Shown: positions 45,929 to 55,631, numbered from the stretch's first letter. The stretch: DNA of 64,000 bases from Phycisphaerae bacterium (GCA_030604525.1 JAUVVQ010000003.1:29110-93109); one strand, 5' to 3'. The notes: a model not told the origin generated them from the sequence alone. Translations and numbers: made by a program.

Positions 45929-47683
45929 CTATTTATACCTCTGTTTCTCTCTCGGCACATACCATTCACGCTGGTCAAGGCCAAGCTTATGAACAATAAC
46001 ATTTTTGAAACGTTTATCCAAAAATCGCTGTTCAGGTCTTGTATAAATAAACGTGTAGGGTTGCTCTCTATGAATAATCCTGTGAAATTTATGATATAAC
46101 TTATTCCGTTTGTCTCTGTCTAAAGTCCCCCTGGCCTCTTCAATAAGCGCATCTGCTTCCCGAATTCTGAAACCCACATAATTCGAACCACGGTTACCAA
46201 TCTGAGAAGAGTGCCAAATCTGATATGGGTCACTTTCTATGGCGCCGCCCCAGGCAAGACTAACAGCATCGAATTCCCTGTCCTGAAGACGCTGGATGAA
46301 AATAGACCACTCATAGGGTTCAGGCAACACTTCTATACCAACTTTTGCAGCTTCGTCCTTGAGTAACTTCGCAATCTGTTCATGCAGAGGAATAGTTGAG
46401 CCAATCATATATCTAAATCTAAAGGGTACACCGTCCTTGTCCCTGATTCCATCGCCATCGTGGTCAACCCACCCGGATTCATCCAGCAGTTCCCTCGCCT
46501 TCGACAGGTCATAAGACCACGGTTTGATATTCGGGTCAGACTGCTTGGAATAAATATAGAAGGGACCGGTCGGAACTGTCGCTTCCGGGACTTTTAAGAG
46601 TTTTCTGCATATCAAGTCACGGTTTATAAGATGAGTCATTGCTAAACGGACACGCCTGTCCTTAAAAAACGGCTTCGCCTGATTCCAGCCAATCCAGAAA
46701 TATCCCACACCCGGATGCCAGTATGATAAACATCGAGTATTCTTTGTAAACTCCGGGTTATTGGACAATTCAGCATACTGACCAGGCAGCGGTCTCATAA
46801 AATCTATTTTCCCCGCTCTAAGCGACTGAACCGCCGCTGTATGGTTCATTATAAAACGGTACACGATTTTCTTAATGTTCGGCTTCCGCCCCCAATAATT
46901 CTCATTTCTCCTCAATACCACCTGTCTGCCAACATCCCACTTCTCGAAAACATAAGGACCGCTTCCAACCGGATTGGATATCCGGTTGTTAAACTTCTCC
47001 GGCTTATCAAACTTGTAAATATGCTCAGGATAAACATACATACCGCCGGCAAATTCAAGCGACTTAAAATAAACCCTTTTCATTATAAATTTGACTTCGA
47101 GCTTACTTAATTTCACTACCTCCTTGACATCTTTATAGTAATTCGCAAGACTGGCCGAATCCACCCCGGGGTTTACAATGGTTTTGTAAGTGAATATAAC
47201 ATCATCTGCGGTTATTGGCTCTCCATCGGAAAAATGAACATCGTCTCTGATTTTAAAATATATCTCAAGACCATCATCTGAAACTTTATAAGATTCTGCT
47301 AATAACGGTCTCAGTTCCAGAGTATCCGGGTTATATTCCAAAAGACTCTCAAATATATTGCCGGAGACAATATATCTGCAATACATTCCCGAAGAGCTGT
47401 GAATTTCATTCAACGTAGCTGGTTCCGCATCCAGTCGCCAAACCAGCCAGTCGCCCTCGTCGCCGGGATACTTCTCGGCGGCCATATCGCTTGCATCCTG
47501 CAGATTTTTTTGACGCTGCTGTTGTATCGTTCTTGACAACCCCTGACTTTGGAGTGTATCGATAAGCTCGTTCAGCCGCCCAAAGAGTCGGTCCGATTGA
47601 ATCATTGCCAGCACCTGAAACAGTATTATCACAGCTAAGAATAGAAAAAGGAAAAACTTAAATAACCCTGAGCGACCGTTCAT
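45929..47683 (-). CDS. Peptide ABC transporter substrate-binding protein (SBP family 5), membrane-anchored
   Basis: The 584-residue extracytoplasmic binding protein has the family-5 solute-binding fold (about 75-580): FESLLEYNPDTLELRPLLAE, YFKIRDDVHFSDGEPITADD, NPVGSGPYVFEKW. The N-terminus is a hydrophobic helix (FKFFLFLFLAVIILFQVLAM) with no lipobox Cys and no clear cleavage site, followed by a helical IQSDRLFGRLNELID, so it may stay anchored. The ATG at 47683 has GGGAG seven bases upstream. It is a paralogue of the next gene and the second of two tandem binding proteins. Confidence 0.93.
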   Translation of the reverse strand: MNGRSGLFKFFLFLFLAVIILFQVLAMIQSDRLFGRLNELIDTLQSQGLSRTIQQQRQKNLQDASDMAAEKYPGDEGDWLVWRLDAEPATLNEIHSSSGMYCRYIVSGNIFESLLEYNPDTLELRPLLAESYKVSDDGLEIYFKIRDDVHFSDGEPITADDVIFTYKTIVNPGVDSASLANYYKDVKEVVKLSKLEVKFIMKRVYFKSLEFAGGMYVYPEHIYKFDKPEKFNNRISNPVGSGPYVFEKWDVGRQVVLRRNENYWGRKPNIKKIVYRFIMNHTAAVQSLRAGKIDFMRPLPGQYAELSNNPEFTKNTRCLSYWHPGVGYFWIGWNQAKPFFKDRRVRLAMTHLINRDLICRKLLKVPEATVPTGPFYIYSKQSDPNIKPWSYDLSKARELLDESGWVDHDGDGIRDKDGVPFRFRYMIGSTIPLHEQIAKLLKDEAAKVGIEVLPEPYEWSIFIQRLQDREFDAVSLAWGGAIESDPYQIWHSSQIGNRGSNYVGFRIREADALIEEARGTLDRDKRNKLYHKFHRIIHREQPYTFIYTRPEQRFLDKRFKNVIVHKLGLDQREWYVPREKQRYK

Positions 47684-47743
47684 AGTCAATCTCCCAAAAA
47701 CCTGTATGAGGCATTCATAACCAATATAGTCAAAAGCGTAGAA

Positions 47744-49474
47744 TTAGTCATATCTTTGTTTTTCTTTCGGCACATACCACTGCCAGTATTTAGGACCTAA
47801 CTTGTAGATTTTAATATTTTCAAATCGCTTATCAACCAGCCGAAATGTCGGCCTGGCAAATAAAAATGTATATGGCTGCTCACGATGCAAAATCCGATGT
47901 AACTTATGATATAGTCTGTTACGCTTCTGCTCATCCAGAGTTCTGCGCCCTTCTTCTATTAGCGAATCAGCAACGGGATTGTTGAAACCGACATAATTAG
48001 AGCCCCGATTGCCTATCTGGGAGGAATGCCATAACTGATACGGGTCCTCGAGTATATCGCCTCCCCAGCCCATAACCATCGATTCAAACTCCCTGTTGGT
48101 AATCCTGCTTATAAGCACAGACCATTCCAAAGGTGACGGGATAATTTCGATTCCAATTCTGGAGGCCTGGTTTTTCAGATATTTTGCCAGGCGGTTATAA
48201 AAAACGTTGTCAGAAGAATAGCTGAATTTGAACCGGAAGGGTTTGCCGTTTTTATCCCGCACTCCGTCACCATCACTGTCAATCCAGCCGGCTTCGTTCA
48301 AAAGTTCTTTGGCTTTCTCCAGGTCATAAGAGAACGGCTTAACATTGGGATCGTTTTGCCTGCCCATAATAAAAAAAGGTCCGGTTATCTTTCTGGCATG
48401 ACCTTTCAAGAGCTTGGATATTATCTGGTCGCGGTTAATCATATGAGTCATTGCAAGCCGAACTCGTCTGTCACTAAACCAGGCCGTATTTTGATTCCAG
48501 CCGATATAATAAAAAGGCGCACCGGGATTCCAATATGAGAAGCAATAAAAATCATCTCTGAATTCTCTGTCTTTGAGCAAATCAGCATACTGGTCCGGCT
48601 GCGGGATTATGACATCAACCTTATGCGACCGCAGCGACTGCACACAGGCAATAGGATTTGTAATAAACCTATAAACAATTTTCTTCAGCTTCGGTTTTTC
48701 CCCCCAGTAATTTTCATTACGTTTAAGGATAATCTGCTGACCAACATCCCACCGTTCAAATACAAAAGGCCCGCTGCCGACCGGATTAGAGACGCGGGAA
48801 TTAAACTCCCTTGCATCTTCGTATTCATATTCGTGCTTCGGCAGTATTCCAAGGTCCCAGAAGCAGAGATTCTCCAGGGCTTTGAAATATGGTCTCTTCA
48901 TTATGAACTTTACAGTTCGTTTATCAATCTTTACAGCTCTTTCGACGTCGATAAACAAATTAGCTATATTAGCTGCATCCACATTCGGGTCCGTTGCAGT
49001 ATGGTAGGTAAAGATTACGTCATCTGCGGTAACCGGCTCTCCATCCGAAAAATAAGCATCCTCTCTTAGCTCGAAAGTGTACTGGAGACCGTCATCGCTT
49101 CTGCTTACCCTCTCAGCAAGCCAGGGCTTCATACTCAAATCATTAAAGTCATAGACCAGAAGCGGCTCAAAAATATAAGGCACCGTTATCCAGCGGGAAT
49201 AAATATCATTCTCAGCGGAAAATTGATTCAAAGTTTTCGGCTCAACCTTAAACGCCCACACCAGCCAATCGCCTTCGTTGCTGTCCCTCGGTTTTACTAT
49301 TTGAGCTGTACCACCCTTATCCTGCGTGACGCCGACGCCCTGATATATATCTTCAATCCGATTAAGGCACTGAAACAGCCGGTCAGATTGAAGCATCTTG
49401 ACTATCTGGAGCAGAAATATTACCGAGAGAAATGAAAAAAGGATAATTTCTAAAAGCCCCCTGCCTTTGCTCAT
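47744..49474 (-). CDS. Peptide ABC transporter substrate-binding protein (SBP family 5), membrane-anchored paralogue
   Basis: The 576-residue protein matches its downstream neighbour along its whole length (for example YFSDGEPVTADDVIFTYHT and NPVGSGPFVFERWDVGQQII), so the pair arose by tandem duplication. The same anchor architecture appears: hydrophobic helix (IILFSFLSVIFLLQIVKML), then QSDRLFQCLNRIED. It probably gives the transporter a second ligand range. GGAGG lies close before the ATG. It is the first gene of the transport operon. Confidence 0.93.
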   Translation of the reverse strand: MSKGRGLLEIILFSFLSVIFLLQIVKMLQSDRLFQCLNRIEDIYQGVGVTQDKGGTAQIVKPRDSNEGDWLVWAFKVEPKTLNQFSAENDIYSRWITVPYIFEPLLVYDFNDLSMKPWLAERVSRSDDGLQYTFELREDAYFSDGEPVTADDVIFTYHTATDPNVDAANIANLFIDVERAVKIDKRTVKFIMKRPYFKALENLCFWDLGILPKHEYEYEDAREFNSRVSNPVGSGPFVFERWDVGQQIILKRNENYWGEKPKLKKIVYRFITNPIACVQSLRSHKVDVIIPQPDQYADLLKDREFRDDFYCFSYWNPGAPFYYIGWNQNTAWFSDRRVRLAMTHMINRDQIISKLLKGHARKITGPFFIMGRQNDPNVKPFSYDLEKAKELLNEAGWIDSDGDGVRDKNGKPFRFKFSYSSDNVFYNRLAKYLKNQASRIGIEIIPSPLEWSVLISRITNREFESMVMGWGGDILEDPYQLWHSSQIGNRGSNYVGFNNPVADSLIEEGRRTLDEQKRNRLYHKLHRILHREQPYTFLFARPTFRLVDKRFENIKIYKLGPKYWQWYVPKEKQRYD

Positions 49475-49614
49475 ACCTCCAAACCTCCTATGTTTGGAAA
49501 ACTTTCAGGTCAAATTTGGCCAATATCCATATAATCTCAATTATGTGAAGATTTTACAGCAATGAGAGCTTTTAGGAAAGCAAAACTAAAACAGAAGGTC
49601 ATCATTTTTATAAA

Positions 49615-50739
49615 TTATCTCGCCAGCGGCTCGGGCAATGAAGGCGGAACACTTCTTTTGCTGCCGTCACTGTTCTGACCATAATCAAATTTGTATTTTT
49701 TGGGTATTTCGCCCTGACGCGTTCTATCACCAAGCAATCTGTTGTGCTCCTGCAAAAGGTTTAAGTAACTGTCATTTTCAATAGCTATTGCAATTACCAC
49801 CTGGGGCTTTGAGAACATCTTGCTGATGCACTCTCGTTCAGTTTCAATCAGGACGGAAGCTAAATGCCTCCTCTGGGCATCATTGAGCCATTCCCGTCCC
49901 TTTATATATCTTTGAACAGTAAATGAGAACAACTGAGCAAAGTGGCGGGCGACAGCAGGTTTGTCGTTGTTGCCGGCTAAAAAAAGTTTTTTGTAAAGTG
50001 CTTTTAAAATATCAGCATCCAGAATTTCATAATCCACACGCCAATTTGCGTATCTGCTGATTCGAATGTCAGCTATCTTCAACAAAAGCTCCCCGCCCGC
50101 ATTGATATTAATTCCCTCCGCAAATTTAACCATTAAAGACAGTGTCTCAGGACCCGCATCGACAGCAATTTCGTCAAGCTTTCGTGCAATCCTTTTTGCC
50201 TGAATCAAGTTGTCCCCGTCAGAAGAATTGAACGCTTCAATAATAGCAGGATTAGTTACGCACCGAACAGCCCAATAACAAATAACATTATTACTGCCTT
50301 GAAGTTTTTGTTCTGCTAACTCAGTCAGGTGAATGTCATCGAGGTCATTTATTAAAATCAGAAGATTCAGAACGACTTCATACCTGCGTTGTTTCGACTT
50401 TATAGCTTCAGCATCTTTTAAAGCTTTAGATAAGTATTTATAAGCCGATTTCGAAAACTGGGATGTGTACTGAGCTTGGGCGGTTGACCTGTTTGAACTG
50501 CTGTAGTTTAAAATAACAGAGCGAATACTCGATACAGAAGAAAAATCAGCGGTATTTAAAAGCTCATTTATTGCATCACCAACAAATTTGTCAATTGTAG
50601 CGAAGTCTTCTTCATCAAGTAATTGCTTATTGCAGCAAATTTCGATTTTTGAGGTATCGCTTACAGCCATAGTTAATGGATTTATTGTCAATATTAAAAG
50701 GGCTGCTAAAACGATTAAAAACCTGGTTTTTGCCGTCAT
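49615..50739 (-). CDS. Hypothetical exported helical protein
   Basis: The 374-residue protein has a signal peptide (about 5-28, RFLIVLAALLILTINPLTMA). The rest is predicted mostly helical with a HEAT-like pattern (YWAVRCVTNPAIIEAF, LMVKFAEGI) and a Pro/Ser-rich C-terminus (SVPPSLPEPLAR). No catalytic motif or family is recognised. It has its own promoter and is separated from the binding-protein gene by 140 bases, so it may be independent of the transport operon. The ATG at 50739 has GAAGG seven bases upstream. Confidence 0.8.
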   Translation of the reverse strand: MTAKTRFLIVLAALLILTINPLTMAVSDTSKIEICCNKQLLDEEDFATIDKFVGDAINELLNTADFSSVSSIRSVILNYSSSNRSTAQAQYTSQFSKSAYKYLSKALKDAEAIKSKQRRYEVVLNLLILINDLDDIHLTELAEQKLQGSNNVICYWAVRCVTNPAIIEAFNSSDGDNLIQAKRIARKLDEIAVDAGPETLSLMVKFAEGININAGGELLLKIADIRISRYANWRVDYEILDADILKALYKKLFLAGNNDKPAVARHFAQLFSFTVQRYIKGREWLNDAQRRHLASVLIETERECISKMFSKPQVVIAIAIENDSYLNLLQEHNRLLGDRTRQGEIPKKYKFDYGQNSDGSKRSVPPSLPEPLAR

Positions 50740-50789
50740 TCTCATACCTTCGTAAATAAAAACTCTACTTTTTTATAATCCTACATATT

Positions 50790-50818
50790 AAGATACTCAT
50801 AAAACCGATATTTGTCAA
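50790..50818 (-). promoter_or_regulatory. Sigma-70-type promoter of the hypothetical exported protein gene
   Basis: On the minus strand TTGACA (50818-50813) and TATCTT (50795-50790) are spaced by 17 bases, about 50 bases before the start codon. The remaining 236 bases of this divergent spacer, up to 51054, are AT-rich leader of the DUF547 gene with nothing else recognised. Confidence 0.5.
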
Positions 50819-51054
50819 GTTATTTCGTCATTGAGGTATATTCGGGAACTTAGAAATCTGTCGATAAATATAATGAATTATAAAGATAAAAACGGTATGA
50901 ATAAATACGTTTACACCAAAATCCGGGGCACAGAAAATTTCCCTGTAAAAATATCACAGGATTTATTAATATATATTATACCTTTAGTAGAATAACACAT
51001 ATAACAATTTAAAGCTTAAAAACAATGATCGATATTAATCAGGAGAAGCAAACA

Positions 51055-52290
51055 ATGAAAAAAGCCCTTGTGCTGGTTTTTTTTATTTCAGTGATATTGT
51101 TTATAACAAGCTGTGCCCACCGGGAAACTAAGCAAATAGAAACCAAACCTGAAAAGACAGCCCCCTCAAAAACACCGTCGGTTAAAGAAGAACCTAATGA
51201 ACTCGAACAGTCCGAAATTACTCCGGAGCCGGTAAAACAGAAAGCCGAAAAAACCGAAGCCGTAAAGCCGGAACCTGAAAAGACAGCCCCCTCGAAAACA
51301 CCGTCGGTTAAAGAAGAACCTAATGAACTCGAACAGTCCGAAATTACGCCGGAGCCGGGAAAACAGAAAACCGAAAAAACCGAAGCCGTAAAGCCGGAAC
51401 CTGAAAAGACAGCCCCCTCGAAAACACCGTCGGTTAAAGAAGAACCTAATAAACCCGAACAGTCCGAAATTACGCCGGAGCCGGTAAAACAGAAAACCGA
51501 AAAACCCGAAGTGAAAAAAGAAGTTAAATTCCACAACAAATGTTCTCATATTCTCAGCCACTATGTTGATGACGAAGGAATGGTTAACTATTCGGAGCTG
51601 AGGCGAAAACGTATAGAGCTCAGACAGCTGGTAAACGAATTTAAAAATCTTGACCCGAAAGACTATGAATCCTGGCCAAAAAATGAAAAAAAAGCATTCT
51701 GGATTAATGCTTATAACATTCAGATGCTGAATATAATTATAGACCACTATCCTATCAAATCATCAACGCTGGTGCGTCTTTGGATACCACCTGATAGTAT
51801 AAGGCACATTGGTCTTGACGTAATCTGGAATAAATCAAAATTCTTAATAATGCATGAACAGTTTACGCTTTCTATGATTGAAAAGAATATCTTCCAGAAA
51901 CAATTTGACGAACCTCGTCTCTATTTTGGTTTATGCGCTGCTTCATTGTCGAGTCCTCCCCTCCGAAATAAACCTTATACCGGGGAAAAACTCGATAAAC
52001 AACTTGACGACCAAATACAAAGACATCTTCGAAACCCTTACGGATTCAAAATAGACTATGATAACAAGAAAGTTTACCTATCGACTCTTTTCCACGAAAA
52101 TTACGGCCACGGCAAAAGCTTTATGAAAAAATACAGCACCGACAAAAACTTTAAAGACAAAAAACCGGTTATCAGAGCCGTATTAAACTTCATTTCACAA
52201 CATATATCTTCCAGTGAAGCTTCGTTCCTGGCAACTGGAAACTATTCGGTTGAGTTTATGAAATACAACTGGAAATTAAACGAACAATAA
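51055..52290 (+). CDS. DUF547 lipoprotein with three 42-residue repeats
   Basis: The 411-residue protein has a lipoprotein signal (LVFFISVILFITSC, Cys at about 18), then three nearly identical 42-residue units rich in Glu, Lys, Pro and Ser/Thr (PEKTAPSKTPSVKEEPNELE; DNA period 126 bases), then a DUF547 domain (about 165-405: NYSELRRKRIELRQLV, FWINAYNIQMLNIIIDHYP, LYFGLCAASLSSPPLRNKPY). DUF547 has no proven activity; the conserved Cys/Ser region suggests a thiol or peptide-processing role, which is inference. The repeats likely form an extended cell-envelope spacer. AGGAG lies nine bases before the ATG at 51055. Confidence 0.85.
   Translation: MKKALVLVFFISVILFITSCAHRETKQIETKPEKTAPSKTPSVKEEPNELEQSEITPEPVKQKAEKTEAVKPEPEKTAPSKTPSVKEEPNELEQSEITPEPGKQKTEKTEAVKPEPEKTAPSKTPSVKEEPNKPEQSEITPEPVKQKTEKPEVKKEVKFHNKCSHILSHYVDDEGMVNYSELRRKRIELRQLVNEFKNLDPKDYESWPKNEKKAFWINAYNIQMLNIIIDHYPIKSSTLVRLWIPPDSIRHIGLDVIWNKSKFLIMHEQFTLSMIEKNIFQKQFDEPRLYFGLCAASLSSPPLRNKPYTGEKLDKQLDDQIQRHLRNPYGFKIDYDNKKVYLSTLFHENYGHGKSFMKKYSTDKNFKDKKPVIRAVLNFISQHISSSEASFLATGNYSVEFMKYNWKLNEQ
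51148..51525 (+). repeat. Three tandem 126-bp coding repeats
   Basis: Units start at 51148, 51274 and 51400 with very few differences, including synonymous ones. The reading frame is kept. Such near-identity indicates recent duplication or ongoing gene conversion; copy number may vary between strains. Confidence 0.9.
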
Positions 52291-52330
52291 AACAAATATA
52301 AAAGCTGGACAAATATGCTTTGTTTAAAAT

Positions 52331-52358
52331 TTGACTATTAAAATATAATCATTATGAT
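52331..52358 (+). promoter_or_regulatory. Sigma-70-type promoter of metK
   Basis: TTGACT (52331-52336) and TATGAT (52353-52358) are spaced by 16 bases, giving a leader of about 60 bases. The leader has a short GTGC/GCAC stem directly before the AGGAAGG ribosome site. Confidence 0.55.
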
Positions 52359-52423
52359 AGAGGGTTTGTAAAATCGGGTGCGAAAAACATTCAGTATTAA
52401 AGCACAGGAAGGAAAAAACAGAA

Positions 52424-53623
52424 ATGGTGGGAAAAACTAAAAAGCTCAATGCAAATACTAAAGAGAAATACCTTTTTACGAGTGAATCTGTCACGATGGG
52501 ACATCCCGACAAAATGGCAGACCAGATTTCCGATGCAATCCTGGACGCTATGCTCGAACAAGACCCCGCCAGCCGCGTGGCTTGTGAGACAATGGTTAAA
52601 ACAGGTGCTGTTATAGTAGCCGGCGAAATTACCTCGAAAGCTGTCGTAGATGTTCCGGATGTCGTCCGAAATACAATCAGAAAAATCGGATACACAGACC
52701 CCGCAATAGGATTCGATGCAGACAACTGTGCGGTAATTGTCTCGCTCGGAAAACAAAGTCCCGATATTTCTCAAGGAGTTACCAAGGGCAAAGGATTGCA
52801 TAAAGCACAGGGTGCAGGTGACCAGGGCTTGATGTTTGGCTTTGCCTGCAGGGAAACGCGTCAGCTTATGCCGATGCCGATACAGCTTGCTCACGCTATT
52901 ACAACCAAGCTTGAGAAGGCAAGACGGTCAAATAAGATGAAGTGGTTAAGACCGGACGGTAAAAGTCAGGTAACGGTCGAATACGAAGACAATAAACCAA
53001 AACGCATCCACACCGTGGTAGTTTCTACCCAGCACACCCCGGATATAAGCTATAGCCAACTGAAAAAGCAAATCATTGAAAAAGTCGTGCTGCCCGTTCT
53101 ACCCAAACGTCTTGTCGACAAAAAAACCATATTCCATATAAACCCAACCGGTAAATTCGTAATAGGAGGTCCCAAAGGAGATTGCGGCCTTACCGGAAGA
53201 AAGATTATTGTTGACACTTACGGCGGACGAGGCAGTCACGGCGGAGGCTCGTTCAGCGGCAAAGACCCGTCAAAAGTCGATAGAACCGCCAGCTATATGG
53301 CAAGATACATCGCCAAAAACATTGTTGCTGCCGGCCTGGCTGATACCTGTGAAGTTCAGCTATCCTACGCCATCGGAGTTGCAGAGCCGATATCGGTGCT
53401 TATCGATACTGAACATACCGCAAAAATCAGCGAAGCGAAAATCAGCAAAATCGTAAGGAAGCTTTTCCCATTGACGCCGGCAGAGATGATTAAGCATTTG
53501 AAACTTGCCCGGCCGATTTACGCCCTGACCGCTCACGGAGGCCATTTCGGAAGGAATCTCAAGGAATTCACCTGGGAGAAAACCGATATGGTCGGCAAAA
53601 TCCGGAAGGCCGCCGGCCAATAA
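52424..53623 (+). CDS. metK: S-adenosylmethionine synthetase
   Basis: The 399-residue enzyme makes S-adenosylmethionine from methionine and ATP. Conserved motifs are [20 protein letters not shown] (ATP/methionine binding), the hexapeptide GAGDQG, and [20 protein letters not shown] (phosphate and K+/Mg2+ site). The length is normal. It has its own promoter and no operon partner. The downstream 1.2 kb is repetitive non-coding sequence. Confidence 0.98.
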   Translation: MVGKTKKLNANTKEKYLFTSESVTMGHPDKMADQISDAILDAMLEQDPASRVACETMVKTGAVIVAGEITSKAVVDVPDVVRNTIRKIGYTDPAIGFDADNCAVIVSLGKQSPDISQGVTKGKGLHKAQGAGDQGLMFGFACRETRQLMPMPIQLAHAITTKLEKARRSNKMKWLRPDGKSQVTVEYEDNKPKRIHTVVVSTQHTPDISYSQLKKQIIEKVVLPVLPKRLVDKKTIFHINPTGKFVIGGPKGDCGLTGRKIIVDTYGGRGSHGGGSFSGKDPSKVDRTASYMARYIAKNIVAAGLADTCEVQLSYAIGVAEPISVLIDTEHTAKISEAKISKIVRKLFPLTPAEMIKHLKLARPIYALTAHGGHFGRNLKEFTWEKTDMVGKIRKAAGQ

Positions 53624-54854
53624 AACAAGGGCAAATTCAGCGACCGTAGGCACAAGTGTTGAAATTGGCTTTGCTTGGGTTTGTTTTGGGTTTGTTTTTG
53701 AAGCGGTTATGTACATAAATTTTCGTAATCCCTTCTTTAATAAAAGGTTATATTCATTTCTGAATTCGGCTTTGTTTTTGGCTGTGTAAAATCGCTGTTT
53801 TTTTTCGTAAGCCGTTGTGTAAGAAGAGTTTAAGCTCATTTTGGGGTTTTGTAAATTGGGTTCGATTGGGTTTGAATTGGGTTTGTTTTTGAAGCGTCTG
53901 CGAAGTGGAATATTGATATAACCTTTTATTACAATAGAGGTTATGTTTGTTGCAGCTTGTCGGAAATTGGCTTTGTTTTGCATAAAAAGGTGGATTTGTA
54001 GAGCTCTCTCTACAAGTGTAAAGCGGCTGGCGGGAACCAGCAGTGAGTAGAGAAGGTAAACAGAAGGGCAGGTGAAAGCGGATAACGCAATGAGGATGGT
54101 TAGGATTTGTGCTTCTGTGGTCATTTTTAGTACCTCGTGGTTCGTTAATCGTTTTTTGGGCGGGGGGAAAACACGCCTTCTATATAGGGTGGACTTGCGC
54201 GAATGGGACGAAAAAGATGGATTTTTAGAGATGTTGAAATTCGCAAGTGGTTATGTGATAAGGAGATAAAAATTTTGAAAAAATGGATTTTTGTTCTTAA
54301 TCCCTTGCGCATTTGGTCGAATTCAAGTAAAAAATTAGACGCAGATAGACGCGGATTAACGCGGATTTACACTGCTAAAATGGGGTTTTTTGTTTGCCAC
54401 AGAGGACACAAAGAGCACAGAGAGCACAGAGAGAGGTGGTTTGGGAACCACCGAAGGGCGGAGTTGTGTATTCGGCAAGCCCTGTTTTTCAAAGCGAGCT
54501 TTTGCACCAGGCATTGCCCTCATCCACAGGTTACTTTATGTAACCTTCCCAAAACCAGTTGACGAAATTCGTTAACTAACTATAGAGGACGGTAAAAAGT
54601 CAGAATTGACCAAAAAGCACGAAAAAGTGGTTGAAATTTGCCAAAAGTGACTAAAAAGTGCGCTTTTTTGCAGTTTTTAATCGCGGAATTTTTGTTTTTT
54701 GGGGTTTTTTGGTTTGCAGATATATAAAAGAAAAGTATAATTGTAAATTACACCTACGGAAGTGGGAACAATCATGTGTTCGTGAAGCGTGAAGCGTATA
54801 TCGTATGTCGAGGATTGAGATTGTCGCGTCCTTTCAGGCATCGCAATGGCGATT
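53624..54854. other. Repeat-rich gene-free stretch
   Basis: It contains copy 2 of the dispersed repeat (53671-54015), a 'GGGAACCAGCAGTG' block (54023-54036) that recurs inverted at about 58230-58243, a 'GCCACAGAGGACACAAAGAG' type short repeat (about 54398-54436), and AT-rich filler. The frames on either strand lack start signals and follow the repeats. No gene is called. Confidence 0.6.
53671..54015. repeat. Dispersed intergenic repeat, copy 2 (first copy at 5926-6190)
   Basis: Same orientation as copy 1, with an extra roughly 90-base insertion after 'gggttcgattgggtttgaat' that duplicates the 'gggtttgtttttgaagcg' segment and holds an additional 'cataacctctattg'-type inverted piece. The two copies lie 48 kb apart. 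Confidence 0.85.
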
Positions 54855-54944
54855 TTAATAATTTCGTTCGAGCCAATGTTCGGCAAACTCAGCTAAATCA
54901 TACAAGTCCACAAATCCACTCTTATCAAGGTCGGCCCCGGAGCA
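54855..54944 (-). pseudogene. Dockerin-like C-terminal fragment
   Basis: One minus-strand frame gives ADLDKSGFVDLYDLAEFAEH followed by W, L and a stop: a dockerin/EF-hand-type calcium loop (D-x-D-x-S-G-x-V-D) plus helix, as found at the C-termini of exported planctomycete proteins. An in-frame stop lies just before it, and no start or upstream domain is present, so it is a remnant. Confidence 0.6.
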
Positions 54945-54964
54945 TCATTTTAATGATTGCTTAT

Positions 54965-55147
54965 TTACTTATTGTTTTTGATTCTTAACTTTTCATCTTC
55001 TTTTTCTATTACAAACTCCGTCTTGCATTTTGGGCAAACTCCAACGTCTCCTATCATTTCTTTTGTTGCTCCTTTCAGGGAATGACCACATTGAGGACAG
55101 TTAATTCTAACTTTCCTGCGGATTGGTCCCCACCACCCCCACCACAT
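54965..55147 (-). CDS. Small zinc-ribbon protein
   Basis: The 60-residue product has a zinc-ribbon with two Cys pairs (CPQCGH and CPKCK) and a charged tail. It overlaps the end of the preceding gene by 73 bases in another frame and has no clear ribosome site, so it is either translationally coupled or a remnant created by a frameshift in a larger gene that combined helices and zinc ribbon. Function unknown. Confidence 0.5.
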   Translation of the reverse strand: MWWGWWGPIRRKVRINCPQCGHSLKGATKEMIGDVGVCPKCKTEFVIEKEDEKLRIKNNK

Positions 55148-55557
55148 AATGTTTGACTTTGGGTCTTATCCAACCTTTCCAAGTTTAGCAGGCCAAAATA
55201 TCCTTGGCCTATAGTAGCAATTCCCATTATGACTCCAAGAACAAATGCAATCTCTCCAAGAATTTTCCCTATTTGCGTCACAGGTTGCAGGCCGGTCTCA
55301 GGCAAGGAGCCAAAAAAGTGAAACAAGTAATGCATTAAATAAAATAGTAAAATGCCACAAAATGAAATCGCTGCAAGAGTTTTCTTTTTGAGTAAAACAG
55401 AAATCACGTTCAAAACAAAAAACGCTGCACCACCAGTGTAGAAGACACTTTTACGGTTTGTAGCATACAACAAAGTAAAAACTAACCCCAGCGTAACCAG
55501 AATGCCAAAAATTACTCCTACAGTTAATTGCAAACGTATTGCAGTTCTTGGCTTCAT
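55075..55557 (-). CDS. Hypothetical small membrane protein
   Basis: The 160-residue protein has about four hydrophobic segments (about 9-30, 38-56, 60-84, 98-122) and a Gly-rich C-terminal tail. No family is recognised. AAAGGA lies about eight bases before the ATG. The gene is preceded by the recurrent 'GTTAAAATGG' block (55608-55617), like most genes of this cluster. Confidence 0.65.
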   Translation of the reverse strand: MKPRTAIRLQLTVGVIFGILVTLGLVFTLLYATNRKSVFYTGGAAFFVLNVISVLLKKKTLAAISFCGILLFYLMHYLFHFFGSLPETGLQPVTQIGKILGEIAFVLGVIMGIATIGQGYFGLLNLERLDKTQSQTLCGGGGGDQSAGKLELTVLNVVIP

Positions 55558-55631
55558 AATTTTAGTCCTTTTTTAGTTGGGTTTCAGAATATCAATGCTT
55601 AACCTCACCATTTTAACGATTTACGATTTGT

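Noticed and set aside
51039..51747. Long Phe/Gly/Arg-rich frames opposite the DUF547 gene
   Set aside because: They mirror the three 126-bp repeats on the coding strand and have no start signals.
53360..54124. 254-residue minus-strand frame overlapping metK
   Set aside because: It runs through the 3' end of metK antisense and the dispersed repeat; composition follows the repeat, not a protein.
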